The notes below the pieces were generated by a model. It worked only from the letters and a program-made list of their open reading frames with translations, searched no databases and was not told where the DNA came from. A DNA stretch of 64,000 bases. Source: Mesorhizobium sp. STM 4661. Its GTDB lineage: Bacteria; Pseudomonadota; Alphaproteobacteria; Rhizobiales; Rhizobiaceae. The position numbers were made by a program, and so were the translations under genes. Position 1 is the stretch's first letter, and each line of letters opens with the position of its first letter. Location: the NCBI RefSeq assembly GCF_000359125.1, contig NZ_CAAF010000056.1:1-64000 (forward strand), given 5' to 3'. This document shows positions 41,404 through 50,686 of the stretch, piece after piece.

Positions 41404-42485
41404 GCCATTCTCAGACGCCTCAACATTGCCGAAAAGGTAAAACGGGCAATTGACTTCCGGGTTTTTCAACAGCTCCGAGAGGCGCTCTGAAAAGCTACGA
41501 CGGTTATTTCATTCGAGGCTGCAGCGGATATGGCATTCGATGCTGCGGATGAACGCAGCGGCGACGGGCTCGAACCAGCCGAGCAGAGCATAGTCTGGCG
41601 CCAGGGTTGTCGCGGCGAGCGGTCGCAGCTGATCGGCTTCACTTGGCGGTAAAAGCTGTGGCACGGCGCGATGACCAGGGCCGGTTGGGGTCGATGCCAA
41701 TCGAGCTAAGGCCAAGCGTGCTCACCGCATAGGCGGTCACCTGCCATTGCCATATAGGCGGTCACCTGCCACTGCCATCCCAGAGCGTCAGGATGATCGC
41801 GTTGCGCGACAGCTTGGCGCGCCGCAGACGCGAGCGATTGGTTCAGGGCAGCCCGCTTCGCCATCAACGAGACCCGCTGCTGCATGAGTTGTAAACGCCC
41901 GCACCACGGCGCCCCGAATCCGCGCTTGTGGCGCCATGACCTTGAGGCGAGTGAGTTCGGCGCTAACAACGCAGACTGAACCAATCCGATCAGCCCGGCC
42001 CATGCCGGAGAGCACGGCGACCAATGCCGCCAGCTCCACCGCGCAGGGGGACACGATCCCGCCTGCGGCTAAGCGCGAGTTGAAAAGCATACGTCGACGC
42101 CCGCCATTTCCGCATGCACCGCCTTGGATAAGGCCTGCCTCGAGGCATGATGGGGGCCTGGTTGGCTTTCCTGTCGATGCCAGCTTCGTAAGCAGCGGCT
42201 CCCGCGAGGTCGAGCAGTTCTAACTGGCGGCTTGAGTTGACGGCGCTCACGCACAGCCGTTCCAGGTGCGGCCGGTTATGCGGCCTTCCCCTTCCCATTT
42301 GGCTTGGGCAAGCTTCTGGGTGATCCTCTGCATCGCCGGTCGCAGAGAGGTCCGGTCTGCAACGTCAGCACAGGCCACTATTGCGGCCGCCTCGGGATGT
42401 ATGCGTCCCTCTCATCTGTTTGGCCGGACTGGGCGAGCTTGCACCCGGTCGGACATGCAGTCCAACCTGGATGCGCGCTTCCACA
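41404..42485. other. 1.08-kb region without a recognisable gene
   Basis: Several overlapping minus-strand frames (for example 41509-41715 and 41788-42090) resemble coding sequence in composition but are short, frame-broken and lack ribosome binding sites. I could match none to a family. It is probably a decayed gene or mobile-element remnant separating the nif and nod blocks. Confidence 0.5.
41729..41778. repeat. 25-bp tandem duplication
   Basis: ATAGGCGGTCACCTGCCA followed by TTGCCAT is directly repeated once with a single T/C mismatch (41729-41753 and 41754-41778). Confidence 0.85.
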
Positions 42486-43454
42486 TCAAGCCGCATGAAG
42501 GCGAAGAAAATCCTCATACGTCGCTTGCAACCCGGCACCAAGAGACGTTTTGGCTTTCCAGCCAAGGTTACGCAAGCGCGTTACGTCCAGTAGCTTGCGC
42601 GGAGTACCGTCTGGCTTCGTCGTGTCGAACACCAAATTGCCCTCCCAGCAGACCGCCGCCTTGACGAGTTCCGCCACCTCGCGAATTGTGACGTCCTCAC
42701 CAACGCCAACATTAATCAGGGGCGCAGTGTCGGGGGCTGTTAAGGCGTCAAAATCCGAATCTGGCAGGCCAAGCAGGAACGCAATGGCATCGCCTACATC
42801 CGACGAATACATAAACTCTCGCCGAGGATTTCCGGATCCCCAGACCCCCACAGAGGAGTCGCCGTTCATTTTAGCTTGATGAAAGCGGCGTATCAGAGCA
42901 GGCAGAACGTGACAATTCTCGGGGTGATAATTATCGCCGGGACCATATAAATTGGTCGGCATCAATGCGAGATAGCGCGCCTTGTACTGCCGGTTGAAAG
43001 ACCAGCACGATTCGACACCTGCGATTTTTGCCAAAGCGTAGGGACGATTCGTCGCTTCAAGCGGACCGGTGAGAAGGTATTCCTCCCGTATCGGCTGCGG
43101 GCAGTCGCGTGGATAGATACACGAGGAGCCAAGAAAAATCATCCGTTCGACGCCGGAAGCGTAAGCGGCATCAAAAACACTGACTTGAATCGCGAGGTTG
43201 TTATGAAGGAAATCGACAGGGGAGCTAGCGTTCGCCAGTATACCACCAACCTTTGCGGCGCACATAACGACGTAATCTGGCCGTTGCGACATGAAGAACC
43301 TGCGCGTCTCGCTCCGGTCAAATAGATCCAGTTCGTCGTGAGTACGTGTTATTATCTCATAGGATCCTAACGCCTCGAGGGCTCTCATTGTGGCGGATCC
43401 AACAAGGCCGCGATGGCCTGCCACATAGACTTTCTTCATCTTTTTGTTTTCCAT
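42486..43454 (-). CDS. nolK: GDP-L-fucose synthase NolK
   Basis: 322 aa. NAD(P)-binding loop VYVAGHRGLVGSATMRAL, the S-x-Y-x3-K catalytic set with FLGSSCIYPRDCPQP and YALAK, and the RYLALMPTNLYGPGDNY segment of GDP-fucose synthases. It performs the epimerase/reductase step from GDP-4-keto-6-deoxymannose to GDP-L-fucose, used by NodZ. Last gene of nodZ-noeL-nolK. Confidence 0.93.
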   Translation of the reverse strand: MENKKMKKVYVAGHRGLVGSATMRALEALGSYEIITRTHDELDLFDRSETRRFFMSQRPDYVVMCAAKVGGILANASSPVDFLHNNLAIQVSVFDAAYASGVERMIFLGSSCIYPRDCPQPIREEYLLTGPLEATNRPYALAKIAGVESCWSFNRQYKARYLALMPTNLYGPGDNYHPENCHVLPALIRRFHQAKMNGDSSVGVWGSGNPRREFMYSSDVGDAIAFLLGLPDSDFDALTAPDTAPLINVGVGEDVTIREVAELVKAAVCWEGNLVFDTTKPDGTPRKLLDVTRLRNLGWKAKTSLGAGLQATYEDFLRLHAA

Positions 43455-43526
43455 TGTTAACGCTCTGGGCGCTCCTTAAGAAGGCCACCATAGCACTGAC
43501 AACAACCCAGCATGGCGCCGCCGTTG

Positions 43527-44627
43527 TCAGCATAACTCTCGTGGACTGTGTGAATAATAACCCTGCTTCATCAGCACTGCCTCACGCTCTGCCATGCGCA
43601 AATCTTCCCGAACCATCTCCCTAACCAATTCGATGAAGGAGATTTTGGGCTCCCACCCAAGTTTTTCTTTTGCCTTGCGGGCATCGCCGAGAAGTGTCTC
43701 GACTTCTGCAGGACGAAAATAACGGGGATCTACTTTTACGATCAGAGCTCCCGTCTTTGCATCGTACCCCTCTTCGTCGACCCCTTCCCCCACCCAACGA
43801 ACATCGATGCCGAGTTCAGCGGCCGCGACGGTGACGAATTCGCGCACCGAATGTTGCTCACCGCTAGCGATCACAAAGTCTTCAGGTTGCTCCTGCTGCA
43901 GCATCAACCACTGCATCTGGACGTAGTCTCGAGCGTGCCCCCAATCGCGACGCGCATTAAGGTTCCCCAGGAATAGAGTGCGCTGCATTCCAAGCTTAAT
44001 CCGAGTCAAGGCGCGCGTGATTTTGCGAGTTACAAATGTTTCTCCGCGCGCAGGTGACTCATGATTAAATAAAATGCCGTTACATGCATACAAATTGTAA
44101 GATTCTCGATAATTTACGGTGATCCAGTGAGCATACAATTTGGCAACAGCGTAGGGGGACCGGGGGTAGAACGGTGTCGTCTCGGTCTGTGGCGTTTCCC
44201 GCACCAGCCCGTAGAGCTCAGACGTCGAGGCTTGGTAGTAGCGCGTATGCTTGACGAGCCCCAGGATCCGAATTGCCTCGAGGATACGCAGCGCACCCAA
44301 GGCATCGGAGTTCGCGGTGTATTCTGGTTCTTCAAAGGAGACTGCAACGTGGCTCTGAGCTGCCAAATTGTAAATTTCGTCCGGCTGAACCAGTTGGATG
44401 ACGCGCGTAAGGCTCGACGAGTCTGTCAAGTCCCCGTGGTGAAGTGTAAGATCAACGCCACTTTCATGAGGGTCATGATAGAGATGGTCTATACGGCCCG
44501 TATTAAAAAGAGACGATCGTCTCTTTATCCCATGCACAGAATAGCCCTTTTCTAAAAGCAATTCTGCGAGGTAGGAACCGTCTTGCCCCGTAACCCCGGT
44601 GATTAAAGCTACTTTTCTCTTTGACAA
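43527..44627 (-). CDS. noeL: GDP-mannose 4,6-dehydratase NoeL
   Basis: 366 aa with a TTG start at 44627 (LSKRKVALITGVTGQDGSYL) placed 7 bases after AAAAGGA. An ATG 38 codons upstream has no matching homology and overlaps the nodZ end region. Cofactor loop GVTGQDGSYLAE, HGDLTDSSSL, catalytic T/E and Y-x3-K in ASTSELYG and SPYAVAKLYA. First step from GDP-mannose to GDP-fucose. Confidence 0.92.
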   Translation of the reverse strand: MSKRKVALITGVTGQDGSYLAELLLEKGYSVHGIKRRSSLFNTGRIDHLYHDPHESGVDLTLHHGDLTDSSSLTRVIQLVQPDEIYNLAAQSHVAVSFEEPEYTANSDALGALRILEAIRILGLVKHTRYYQASTSELYGLVRETPQTETTPFYPRSPYAVAKLYAHWITVNYRESYNLYACNGILFNHESPARGETFVTRKITRALTRIKLGMQRTLFLGNLNARRDWGHARDYVQMQWLMLQQEQPEDFVIASGEQHSVREFVTVAAAELGIDVRWVGEGVDEEGYDAKTGALIVKVDPRYFRPAEVETLLGDARKAKEKLGWEPKISFIELVREMVREDLRMAEREAVLMKQGYYSHSPRELC

Positions 44628-44769
44628 GCTTGAATCCTTTTGATTTTGACGCGCCCATGAAAACGCTCGCCTGCGGCGGGATTGCGTGGCGAGAAAGGGG
44701 CGTATTGGGCAGGGCGAACGGGGGCCTCTGCGCGAAAGCAAGGGAGAGTTCGAGCGGGATGCCAGCCTT

Positions 44770-45759
44770 TCATGGAGCCGGGGAACGTTCGAAAGAGTTG
44801 TCGATCAAGATCAAACGACGCGGGTCATTCAAATCGAATTCGACAATTCGTGGCACGAAGAGGCGGGCATAGCGGGTGAAGGCGCTAGTCGGAGGAAAGC
44901 GAATAACAGTGTCGCATCGACCGAGGAGATACATCTCAACGAGCGCGGAAAACCCCCCGTCGGTGCCCAGTGCGGCACTGTGTAAGGGGCCGGCCTGATC
45001 CGCCTGGAAGCGTTTTGGGACGGTGAAAAGTTCGGGAAATACGCCCGACAGGTGATCAACAACCTTGGCGCTGTCTGTACACAAGAACACCTTTACAGGT
45101 CTTGAATGCGGTTGCGCCTTGGCCATACGAATGGCAGTGCATACCTGCTCTAAGGCAACCTTCGGATCAGCCCAGTAAGGTGCGTGATCCATAATATCTT
45201 CGCCGTTGCCGTGGCGGACATGGACTCCAACTATGCTGTGCCCGTCAAAATGTTCCTGGTAGAGCGCTTCAATGCGATCCTCAATTTCGACCCTCGGTGT
45301 GATGCTCCTAAATATGGTTCGCTCGGCCTTTTCATCGCAGCGCCACATCAAGCAAGCATCACACACTACCGTGTTGGCTTCACAATCATCTTGGGCCTGG
45401 AAAAGATCGTTAAGCTCGTCACGTTCTTGGAAAATCTGTTCATCCGGACGGTACACGCAGTCGATGGATGGCTTGTTCCACCAAGACGGGAAGAAGGGAC
45501 CAGGGAATGAGACGTGGTTGATCTGGTCATCGCAAATGACCCGTACACCACCGATATCCTCAATTGGCTTGAAGAAAGCTGGAAAGGCATTCGCAAACGG
45601 GTTGTCAAGGTAACAAGAGCCGCGCCAATCTATTGCTAAAGCTCGTCCCGTCCGATGTGCGTAGTCCCAAGCCGACGCGAGAGACCACAGGCAATCACCG
45701 AGACCCGTGCGCCGTCGAGAAACAACGAACCGATCGTTCCTTGAGCGATCAACAAGCAT
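44770..45759 (-). CDS. nodZ: Nod factor alpha-1,6-fucosyltransferase NodZ
   Basis: 329 aa of glycosyltransferase family 23. The GDP-fucose binding motif is GVHVRHGNGEDI near residue 180, and the C-terminal CTDSAKVVDHL and FRF-like FPPTSAFTRYARL segments match NodZ. It adds fucose to C6 of the reducing-end GlcNAc of the lipochitooligosaccharide. First gene of the operon, with a nod box 230 bases upstream. Confidence 0.93.
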   Translation of the reverse strand: MLVDRSRNDRFVVSRRRTGLGDCLWSLASAWDYAHRTGRALAIDWRGSCYLDNPFANAFPAFFKPIEDIGGVRVICDDQINHVSFPGPFFPSWWNKPSIDCVYRPDEQIFQERDELNDLFQAQDDCEANTVVCDACLMWRCDEKAERTIFRSITPRVEIEDRIEALYQEHFDGHSIVGVHVRHGNGEDIMDHAPYWADPKVALEQVCTAIRMAKAQPHSRPVKVFLCTDSAKVVDHLSGVFPELFTVPKRFQADQAGPLHSAALGTDGGFSALVEMYLLGRCDTVIRFPPTSAFTRYARLFVPRIVEFDLNDPRRLILIDNSFERSPAP

Positions 45760-45988
45760 CTAAATTGCCTCTCTCCAGGCAAGCGCCTGCGCAATTCGGG
45801 GAAGATTGTCGTGCTGTGCCAATGCGATGTAGCTTGCGTCTGTCGCGGAAGTGCCTGGCCGCGATGGACGCGCGCCTGGGCTGGTCTTCCGCGCAGACCA
45901 GAAAATGCTCTTCGGAGCCAACGCAAACATCAACCGCTTTCCTTAAGGCTGCTACATTCTTGAATTCTTTCTATGCATCGTGCCGTAA

Positions 45989-46036
45989 CATCGGTAAAAT
46001 CGTCTGTTTCGATGAAACGCATCCACGCCATGGATG
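45989..46036 (-). promoter_or_regulatory. nod box upstream of nodZ
   Basis: On the minus strand the sequence begins CATCCATGGCGTGGATGCG and continues with CATCGAAACAGACGATTTTACC. It fits the consensus YATCCAYnnYRYRGATG...ATCnAAACAATCRATTTTACCAATC with a few changes (AGACG for ATCR, CGATG for AATCY). It is the NodD binding site that induces nodZ-noeL-nolK with flavonoids. Confidence 0.82.
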
Positions 46037-46174
46037 GTAGTGACATGGGTTCCAGAGCGTTGGCTGTGAACCCTCTCGCTGTGCTCGACGCACCGCTAAC
46101 CCCAGCGGAACCTCACGGTGACAGCACGCAGCATCGACCTAAGTGAGCCGGCCATGAGCGCGGGCCGCGGCCAC

Positions 46175-46560
46175 GAAGCTTCGACTGGGCCAGGTTCTGC
46201 ATGGGAGCGCCACAAAGAAAGAGGCGATGCGTCGAGCTGTAAGCGAGCCTGAGCTCGCTTTCGAAGCGCTATGCCATCAACCCCAAGACGGTCGCGAAGT
46301 GGAGGAGCGGAGTTCGACCGCCGATCTGCCCACCGGCCCCAGGGAGCCGAGATCGAAGGTTCTGTCTGCCGTAGAAGAAGACCGTTGTTGTGGCCTTCCG
46401 CCGCAACACACTGCTGCGCTGGACGATTGCCTCTACGGCCTTGCAGCCGACGATCCCGCATCTGACGCGCTCTTCATTGCACCGATGTCTGCAGCGCAAG
46501 CATCGGCTTCTTCCACATTGATATTGCGGAGATCCCAACCGAACAGGGCAAGCTAAACAT
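46175..46560 (+). pseudogene. IS481-family transposase relic (copy 1)
   Basis: The start GQVLHGSATK, the segment ADLPTGPREPRSKVLS, the zone LLPLDDCLYGL (frame-shifted) and FHIDIAEIPTEQGK match an IS481-type transposase common in rhizobia. At least two frameshifts occur, and it ends at the first DDE strand, so the catalytic core is missing. Confidence 0.65.
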
Positions 46561-46652
46561 CAAGGCCTTTGTACCGCGGCACCGCCTGTCGCGAACCTTC
46601 GCGCCCCTCTGTCCCGCCGGCACCAAAGGAGACCGTCGCGGCGCCGTTGTTG

Positions 46653-47819
46653 CTAGATCACATTCAATTCCCTAAACGCCCGCCCTTCGGCGACACGGAT
46701 GTACCCAAACGCGGAGCAATCGACCGTGCGGTAGCCGCCATGCACGAGAAGCTCGGCCAGCGCCTTGCCGACCGCCGGGGCCTGCTGCAGACCGTGGCCT
46801 GAAAATCCGTTGGCGAAGAGGAAATTTTTCACCTTGGGGTGCGGCCCGATCACCGCGTTCTGGTCGAGCGTGTTGTAATCGTAGTGCCCGGCCCAGGCGC
46901 GGGTAGGCTTGATGGCCTCGAAGGCCGGAATGCGGGTCGCCAGCACCGGCCAAATCACCTCTTCGAACAGCGGCCAGTCGACCTCGAAATCCTGGGGATC
47001 GGCCGGCCCGTCGCCCTCTTCCGGCTCGGCGCCGCCGGTGAGATAGACCGAGCCTTCCGGCCTGACATAGATGCCGGAGGGATCGACCAGCAGCGGCATG
47101 TCGGCATATTTTTCGCGCGCCTCGAAGACGAAGACGTTGCGCTTGCGTGGCTCGACCGGCAGCGCCAGTTGGGCAAAAGCTGCGACCTTGCCGGCATTCG
47201 GCCCGGCGGCGTTGATGACGGTGCCGGCTTCGAGCGTCTCGCCATTGTCGAGGCTGACGCTGGTGACACGGTCGCCTTGCCGCTCGATGCCGATGACCGA
47301 GGCGGTCATAAAGTCCACGTTCTTGCCGCGCAACGCCTTGCGGAACAGCATCAGCATCGCATGCGCGTCGAACCAGCCCTCGCCGCTGCGGCCATAGGCG
47401 CCGGCGGTGATGCCCTCGGCCGACAGCCAAGGGAAGCGGCGCGTCAGCTGGTCCGCGTCCTCGAGCAGGATGTCGGCCCCCTCGGCGACCTGCGCTTCGT
47501 GATTGGCATTCAGGATCGGCAGCCCGTTCTCGCTAGCGAGAATGAGAAAGCCGCCTTCGCGGAAACCGATATCGGCATCGGTGCCGAACGTCTCCTTCAG
47601 CCGCCGGAACAGTTTCATGGTGAACTGCGACAGGCGGATGTTCTGCGGGATCGAGAATTGCTGGCGAATGGAGGCGCAGGACAACGTCGTTGCCGCGTGC
47701 GCGAACTGCGGATCGCGCTCGATCAGCGCGATCGAGCCGGAAAACCCTTCCTCGCGCAGATAGTAGGCGATCGAAGAGCCGACGATGGCTCCTCCGATGA
47801 TAACGATGTCGTAACGCAC
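46653..47819 (-). CDS. FAD-dependent oxidoreductase of the DAO/glycine oxidase family
   Basis: 388 aa from a GTG at 47819 (VRYDIVIIGGAIVGSSIAYY) with GGAAAGG upstream; an ATG 13 codons earlier is the alternative. It has the dinucleotide loop IIGGAIVGSSIA, the second strand IALIERD, VINAAGPNAGKVA and a C-terminal FANGFSGHGLQQAPAVGKAL near residue 340, typical of D-amino acid/sarcosine/opine oxidases. The substrate is unknown. It stands alone between an IS481 relic and a metK relic, so it was probably brought in or isolated by insertion-sequence activity. Confidence 0.85.
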   Translation of the reverse strand: MRYDIVIIGGAIVGSSIAYYLREEGFSGSIALIERDPQFAHAATTLSCASIRQQFSIPQNIRLSQFTMKLFRRLKETFGTDADIGFREGGFLILASENGLPILNANHEAQVAEGADILLEDADQLTRRFPWLSAEGITAGAYGRSGEGWFDAHAMLMLFRKALRGKNVDFMTASVIGIERQGDRVTSVSLDNGETLEAGTVINAAGPNAGKVAAFAQLALPVEPRKRNVFVFEAREKYADMPLLVDPSGIYVRPEGSVYLTGGAEPEEGDGPADPQDFEVDWPLFEEVIWPVLATRIPAFEAIKPTRAWAGHYDYNTLDQNAVIGPHPKVKNFLFANGFSGHGLQQAPAVGKALAELLVHGGYRTVDCSAFGYIRVAEGRAFRELNVI

Positions 47820-47951
47820 TTTTTTGTCGCCTTTCCGGTAACCGCCCGTGTCGATCACACAGCCGTCAGCATGATGTCGAAGCGCGTGCCGCGGCGGGCG
47901 CGGGCCTAGCGAGTTGAAAAGGGTTGCCGGATGCGCTTGATCCAGCGGCGC

Positions 47952-48355
47952 TCACGCAGCTGCCGGTCCTGCCTCACGCAGCAAGTCGTCGGCTCTGTCC
48001 TTCTTCTCCCAGGTGAACTCAGGCTCTTCACGGCCGAAGTGTCCGTATGTCGCCGTGTTGCGGTATATCGGGCGTACGAGATCAAGCATCTTGATGATGC
48101 CTTTCGGTCGGAGATCGAAAACATGCGAATCCAAACATGAGGCCCTGATCCCGCCCTTGCTCGAGATCCTGCCATCGTCCTTCATCAACGCCCTGGCTGA
48201 TGTCGGGCGACTGCCCGGTGAGAGCCAGAGCGACGGCGCAATTTCGACCATCAAAGCCGATGGCATCGTCGTAGCCAATATCGAGTATCGTATCGCGGGC
48301 GACTTGGGTGTAGTCGATGTGCGCATGGCTGGTACCCTCGTCCTGCTGGCTTTGT
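47952..48355 (-). pseudogene. metK (S-adenosylmethionine synthetase) relic with internal deletion
   Basis: The minus strand carries two parts of MetK. One frame reads ARDTILDIGYDDAIGFDGRN, then SPDISQGVDE and DQGLMFGFAC (about residues 65-130 of MetK). Another frame then reads RPKGIIKMLDLVRPIYRNTA, then YGHFGREEPEFTWEK (the last 45 residues). The middle 200 codons and the N-terminus are missing and the frames do not match. Confidence 0.8.
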
Positions 48356-48776
48356 CATTTCGCGCTCTTCGCAAATGCTGTTTGGCGGCGGAACATAAAA
48401 CGACACCAGATTTCTGCCGCCACTGATCTCGAAAGTTGTGATGAGCGTACCATTGACAGCGATTTGCGCTCGCAACGATTCCATGAATTTCTTTGAAGGA
48501 TCTGTTGCAACGCTAAACAACAACGCAACGAGATTGGCGGGGGCCTGGTAAGACGGCAAGCTGGAACTGGTTGGCCAAGAGGGAGGCGATCGGCGCACCT
48601 TTCCCCAGGCGACGTGCTAACTTGCATCGTGCACCTCATCCGCCATTTGCTAAATGTTTAGATGGGTATTCGGCTTTGCCCCACGTCTTGAACGGTGTTT
48701 GAGGTGCTGCGCTTCGAGCTGATGATAAAACGTGGTCTGCGTGAACAGCCACAAGCATCAGGAAAGGAAGCGCAGC
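48356..48776. other. Region left of the IS110-type transposase gene
   Basis: No gene seen. The right part (about 48650-48776) probably is the left non-coding end of the IS110-family element. In IS110-group elements this segment encodes the bridge RNA. I cannot fold it or fix the element boundary by eye. Confidence 0.4.
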
Positions 48777-49814
48777 ATGAAGCATTATGCCGGACTGGAC
48801 GTCTCCGTGAAAGAGACGACCGTTTGCATCGTGGATGAAGGAGGCCGAATTTGCAGAGAGATGAAGGTTGCGAGCCATCCGGACGATCTTGTAGAGGCGT
48901 TGAAGAATCCCGCCTGGAATCTGGCCCGGATCGGGCTTGAAGCCGGTCCCTTATCACAATGGTTGTTCAGTGGTCTGGCGGGAGCCGGACTACCTGCAAT
49001 CTGCATCGAAACCCGTCATGCGAAGGCCTTTCTCAAGGCGCAGGTCAACAAGACCGACCGCAATGATGCGCGCGGCATCGCGCAGATGATGCGGGTTAAA
49101 TTGTTCCGGCCGGTGCACGTCAAGACGCTGATGAGCCAGAAACGCCGGGCGCTGTTGACAGCCCGCAAGTTGCTGCAGGAAAAGGCCATCGCAATTGAGA
49201 ACGACATTCGAGGCCTGTTGCGTAACTTCGGTCTCAAGGTTGGCATTGTCGGCGCTGCCAAATTTGCGGATCGCATCCAGGACCTTTCCGGCGACATTCC
49301 GGAGCTACGTGACATCATGGAGGTGTTGCTCGCCGCCCGGCAGAAACTTCGCGAGCAGTTCACGGTACTGCATGAAAGGCTGCTGTCGATCGTGAAGGGT
49401 GACACGGTTTGCAGGCGGTTGATGACCGTACCTGGTGTCGGACCTGTCGTTGCGCTGGCTTTCAACGCCACGGTCGACATTCCTGCCCGCTTCAAGAATT
49501 CGAAGGACGTAGGGCCGGCTCTCGGGTTGACGCCGCGCTTGCATCAATCAGGCGAGGACAATCGCGTCGGACGTGTTTCCCTGTGCGGTGACGCCATGAT
49601 GCGAACGCTACTTTATGAAGCCGCGCAAGTCTTACTGACGGTGGTGAAAAAGTGGTCATGGCTGAAAGCTTGGGCGATGAACGTCGCTAAGCGCCGGGGC
49701 CGACAAAGAGCGACCGTTGCCCTTGCTCGCAGATTGGCTGTCATCATGCACAGAATATGGTCCGACGGCAGTGAGTTCCGCTGGGCGCGAGAGGAAGCAA
49801 CGGCGATGATATAG
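48777..49814 (+). mobile_element. IS110-family transposase (apparently intact)
   Basis: 345 aa from MKHYAGLDVSVKETTVCIVD. The N-terminal DEDD RuvC-like domain has D8 in GLDVS, E in IGLEAGPLSQW, and KTDRNDARGIAQ. The C-terminal Transposase_20 domain has LMTVPGVGPVVALAFNATVD and GLTPRLHQSGEDNRVGRVS. No frameshift or early stop. The right non-coding end appears to run to about 50110, with a (TTGACTTCAACACGCCGAAT)-like end. Confidence 0.92.
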
Positions 49815-50130
49815 CCGGGTCCACCAACGAAAGGGAGAAGATCCGATAACGAGATCCGCCAGGGGCGGATGAATGTCCTTCGCGGGACGGAGGATGAAGA
49901 GAGGACGTGCCGGGACTCGTTTCCACCGCCGCAACATGGTGAGAACGCTGTTTAGATTGTCCCCTTCATTCCAACTGATCCCATGCTGGGAGGGCCCAAA
50001 GCGCCGATCCCGAAGAGAAGCAAGGCCTCGCGAAAGACATCAAATGCCCGTGGTAGAGGAAGCTTGAAAGCGATTGACTTCAACACGCCGAATAGAGAAG
50101 TCCCGGCATTTGCTGGAGCGGATTGAAAGT

Positions 50131-50640
50131 GAACGCTCGGCTGGGAAGCCCATGCCTTCCAGATGAACTCGCAGGGCGTGAGGCCCTTGAGAGTCTTCAG
50201 GTTGCGGCCGAAATTGTAGGCCGCGACGAAGTCGGCAAGATGCCGACGCAGTTGGTCGCGATCGTCGTAGTGGAAGCGCTTGACGGTTGCGTCTTGATGG
50301 TCCGGTTCATTCTCTCGACTCTTCTCGCCGGCCTGTCGCCGTCGACATCTGGCAATCGGCCGATGCTTGCCTGCAGACAGCGGTGGGAGCGCGTCAGATG
50401 CGGGACGTCGGCTGCAACGCGTAGAGGCAATCGTCGAGCGGCAGCAGCCTGTTGCGGCGGAAGGCCACAACAACGGTTTTCCTCGACAGACAGAACTGTC
50501 GACTCCCTGGAGCCGGTGGACAGATCGGCGGTCGAATTCCGCTTCTCCACTTCGCGACCGTCTTGGGGTTGATGCCATAGCGTTCCGAAAGCGACCTCAG
50601 GCTCGCTTCACCTAGCCCATAGTGCATCCTTTGAGTCGGA
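50131..50640 (-). pseudogene. IS481-family transposase relic (copy 2)
   Basis: Minus-strand pieces in several frames: MHYGLGEASLRSLSERYGIN and PKTVAKWRSG (N-terminal HTH), VVVAFRRNRLLPLDDCLYAL, and the C-terminal RDQLRRHLADFVAAYNFGRN followed by LKTLKGLTPCEFIWKAW. The central catalytic part is deleted. It is orientated opposite to the related relic at 46175. Confidence 0.75.
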
Positions 50641-50686
50641 CGAGAATGGCGAAATTTCTTTTCCGCGACATGCAAGCAAGAAGGCT

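Noticed and set aside
41509..42298. Overlapping minus-strand frames between the SIR2-like gene and nolK
   Set aside because: Short, mutually overlapping and without family match; kept only as a decayed region.
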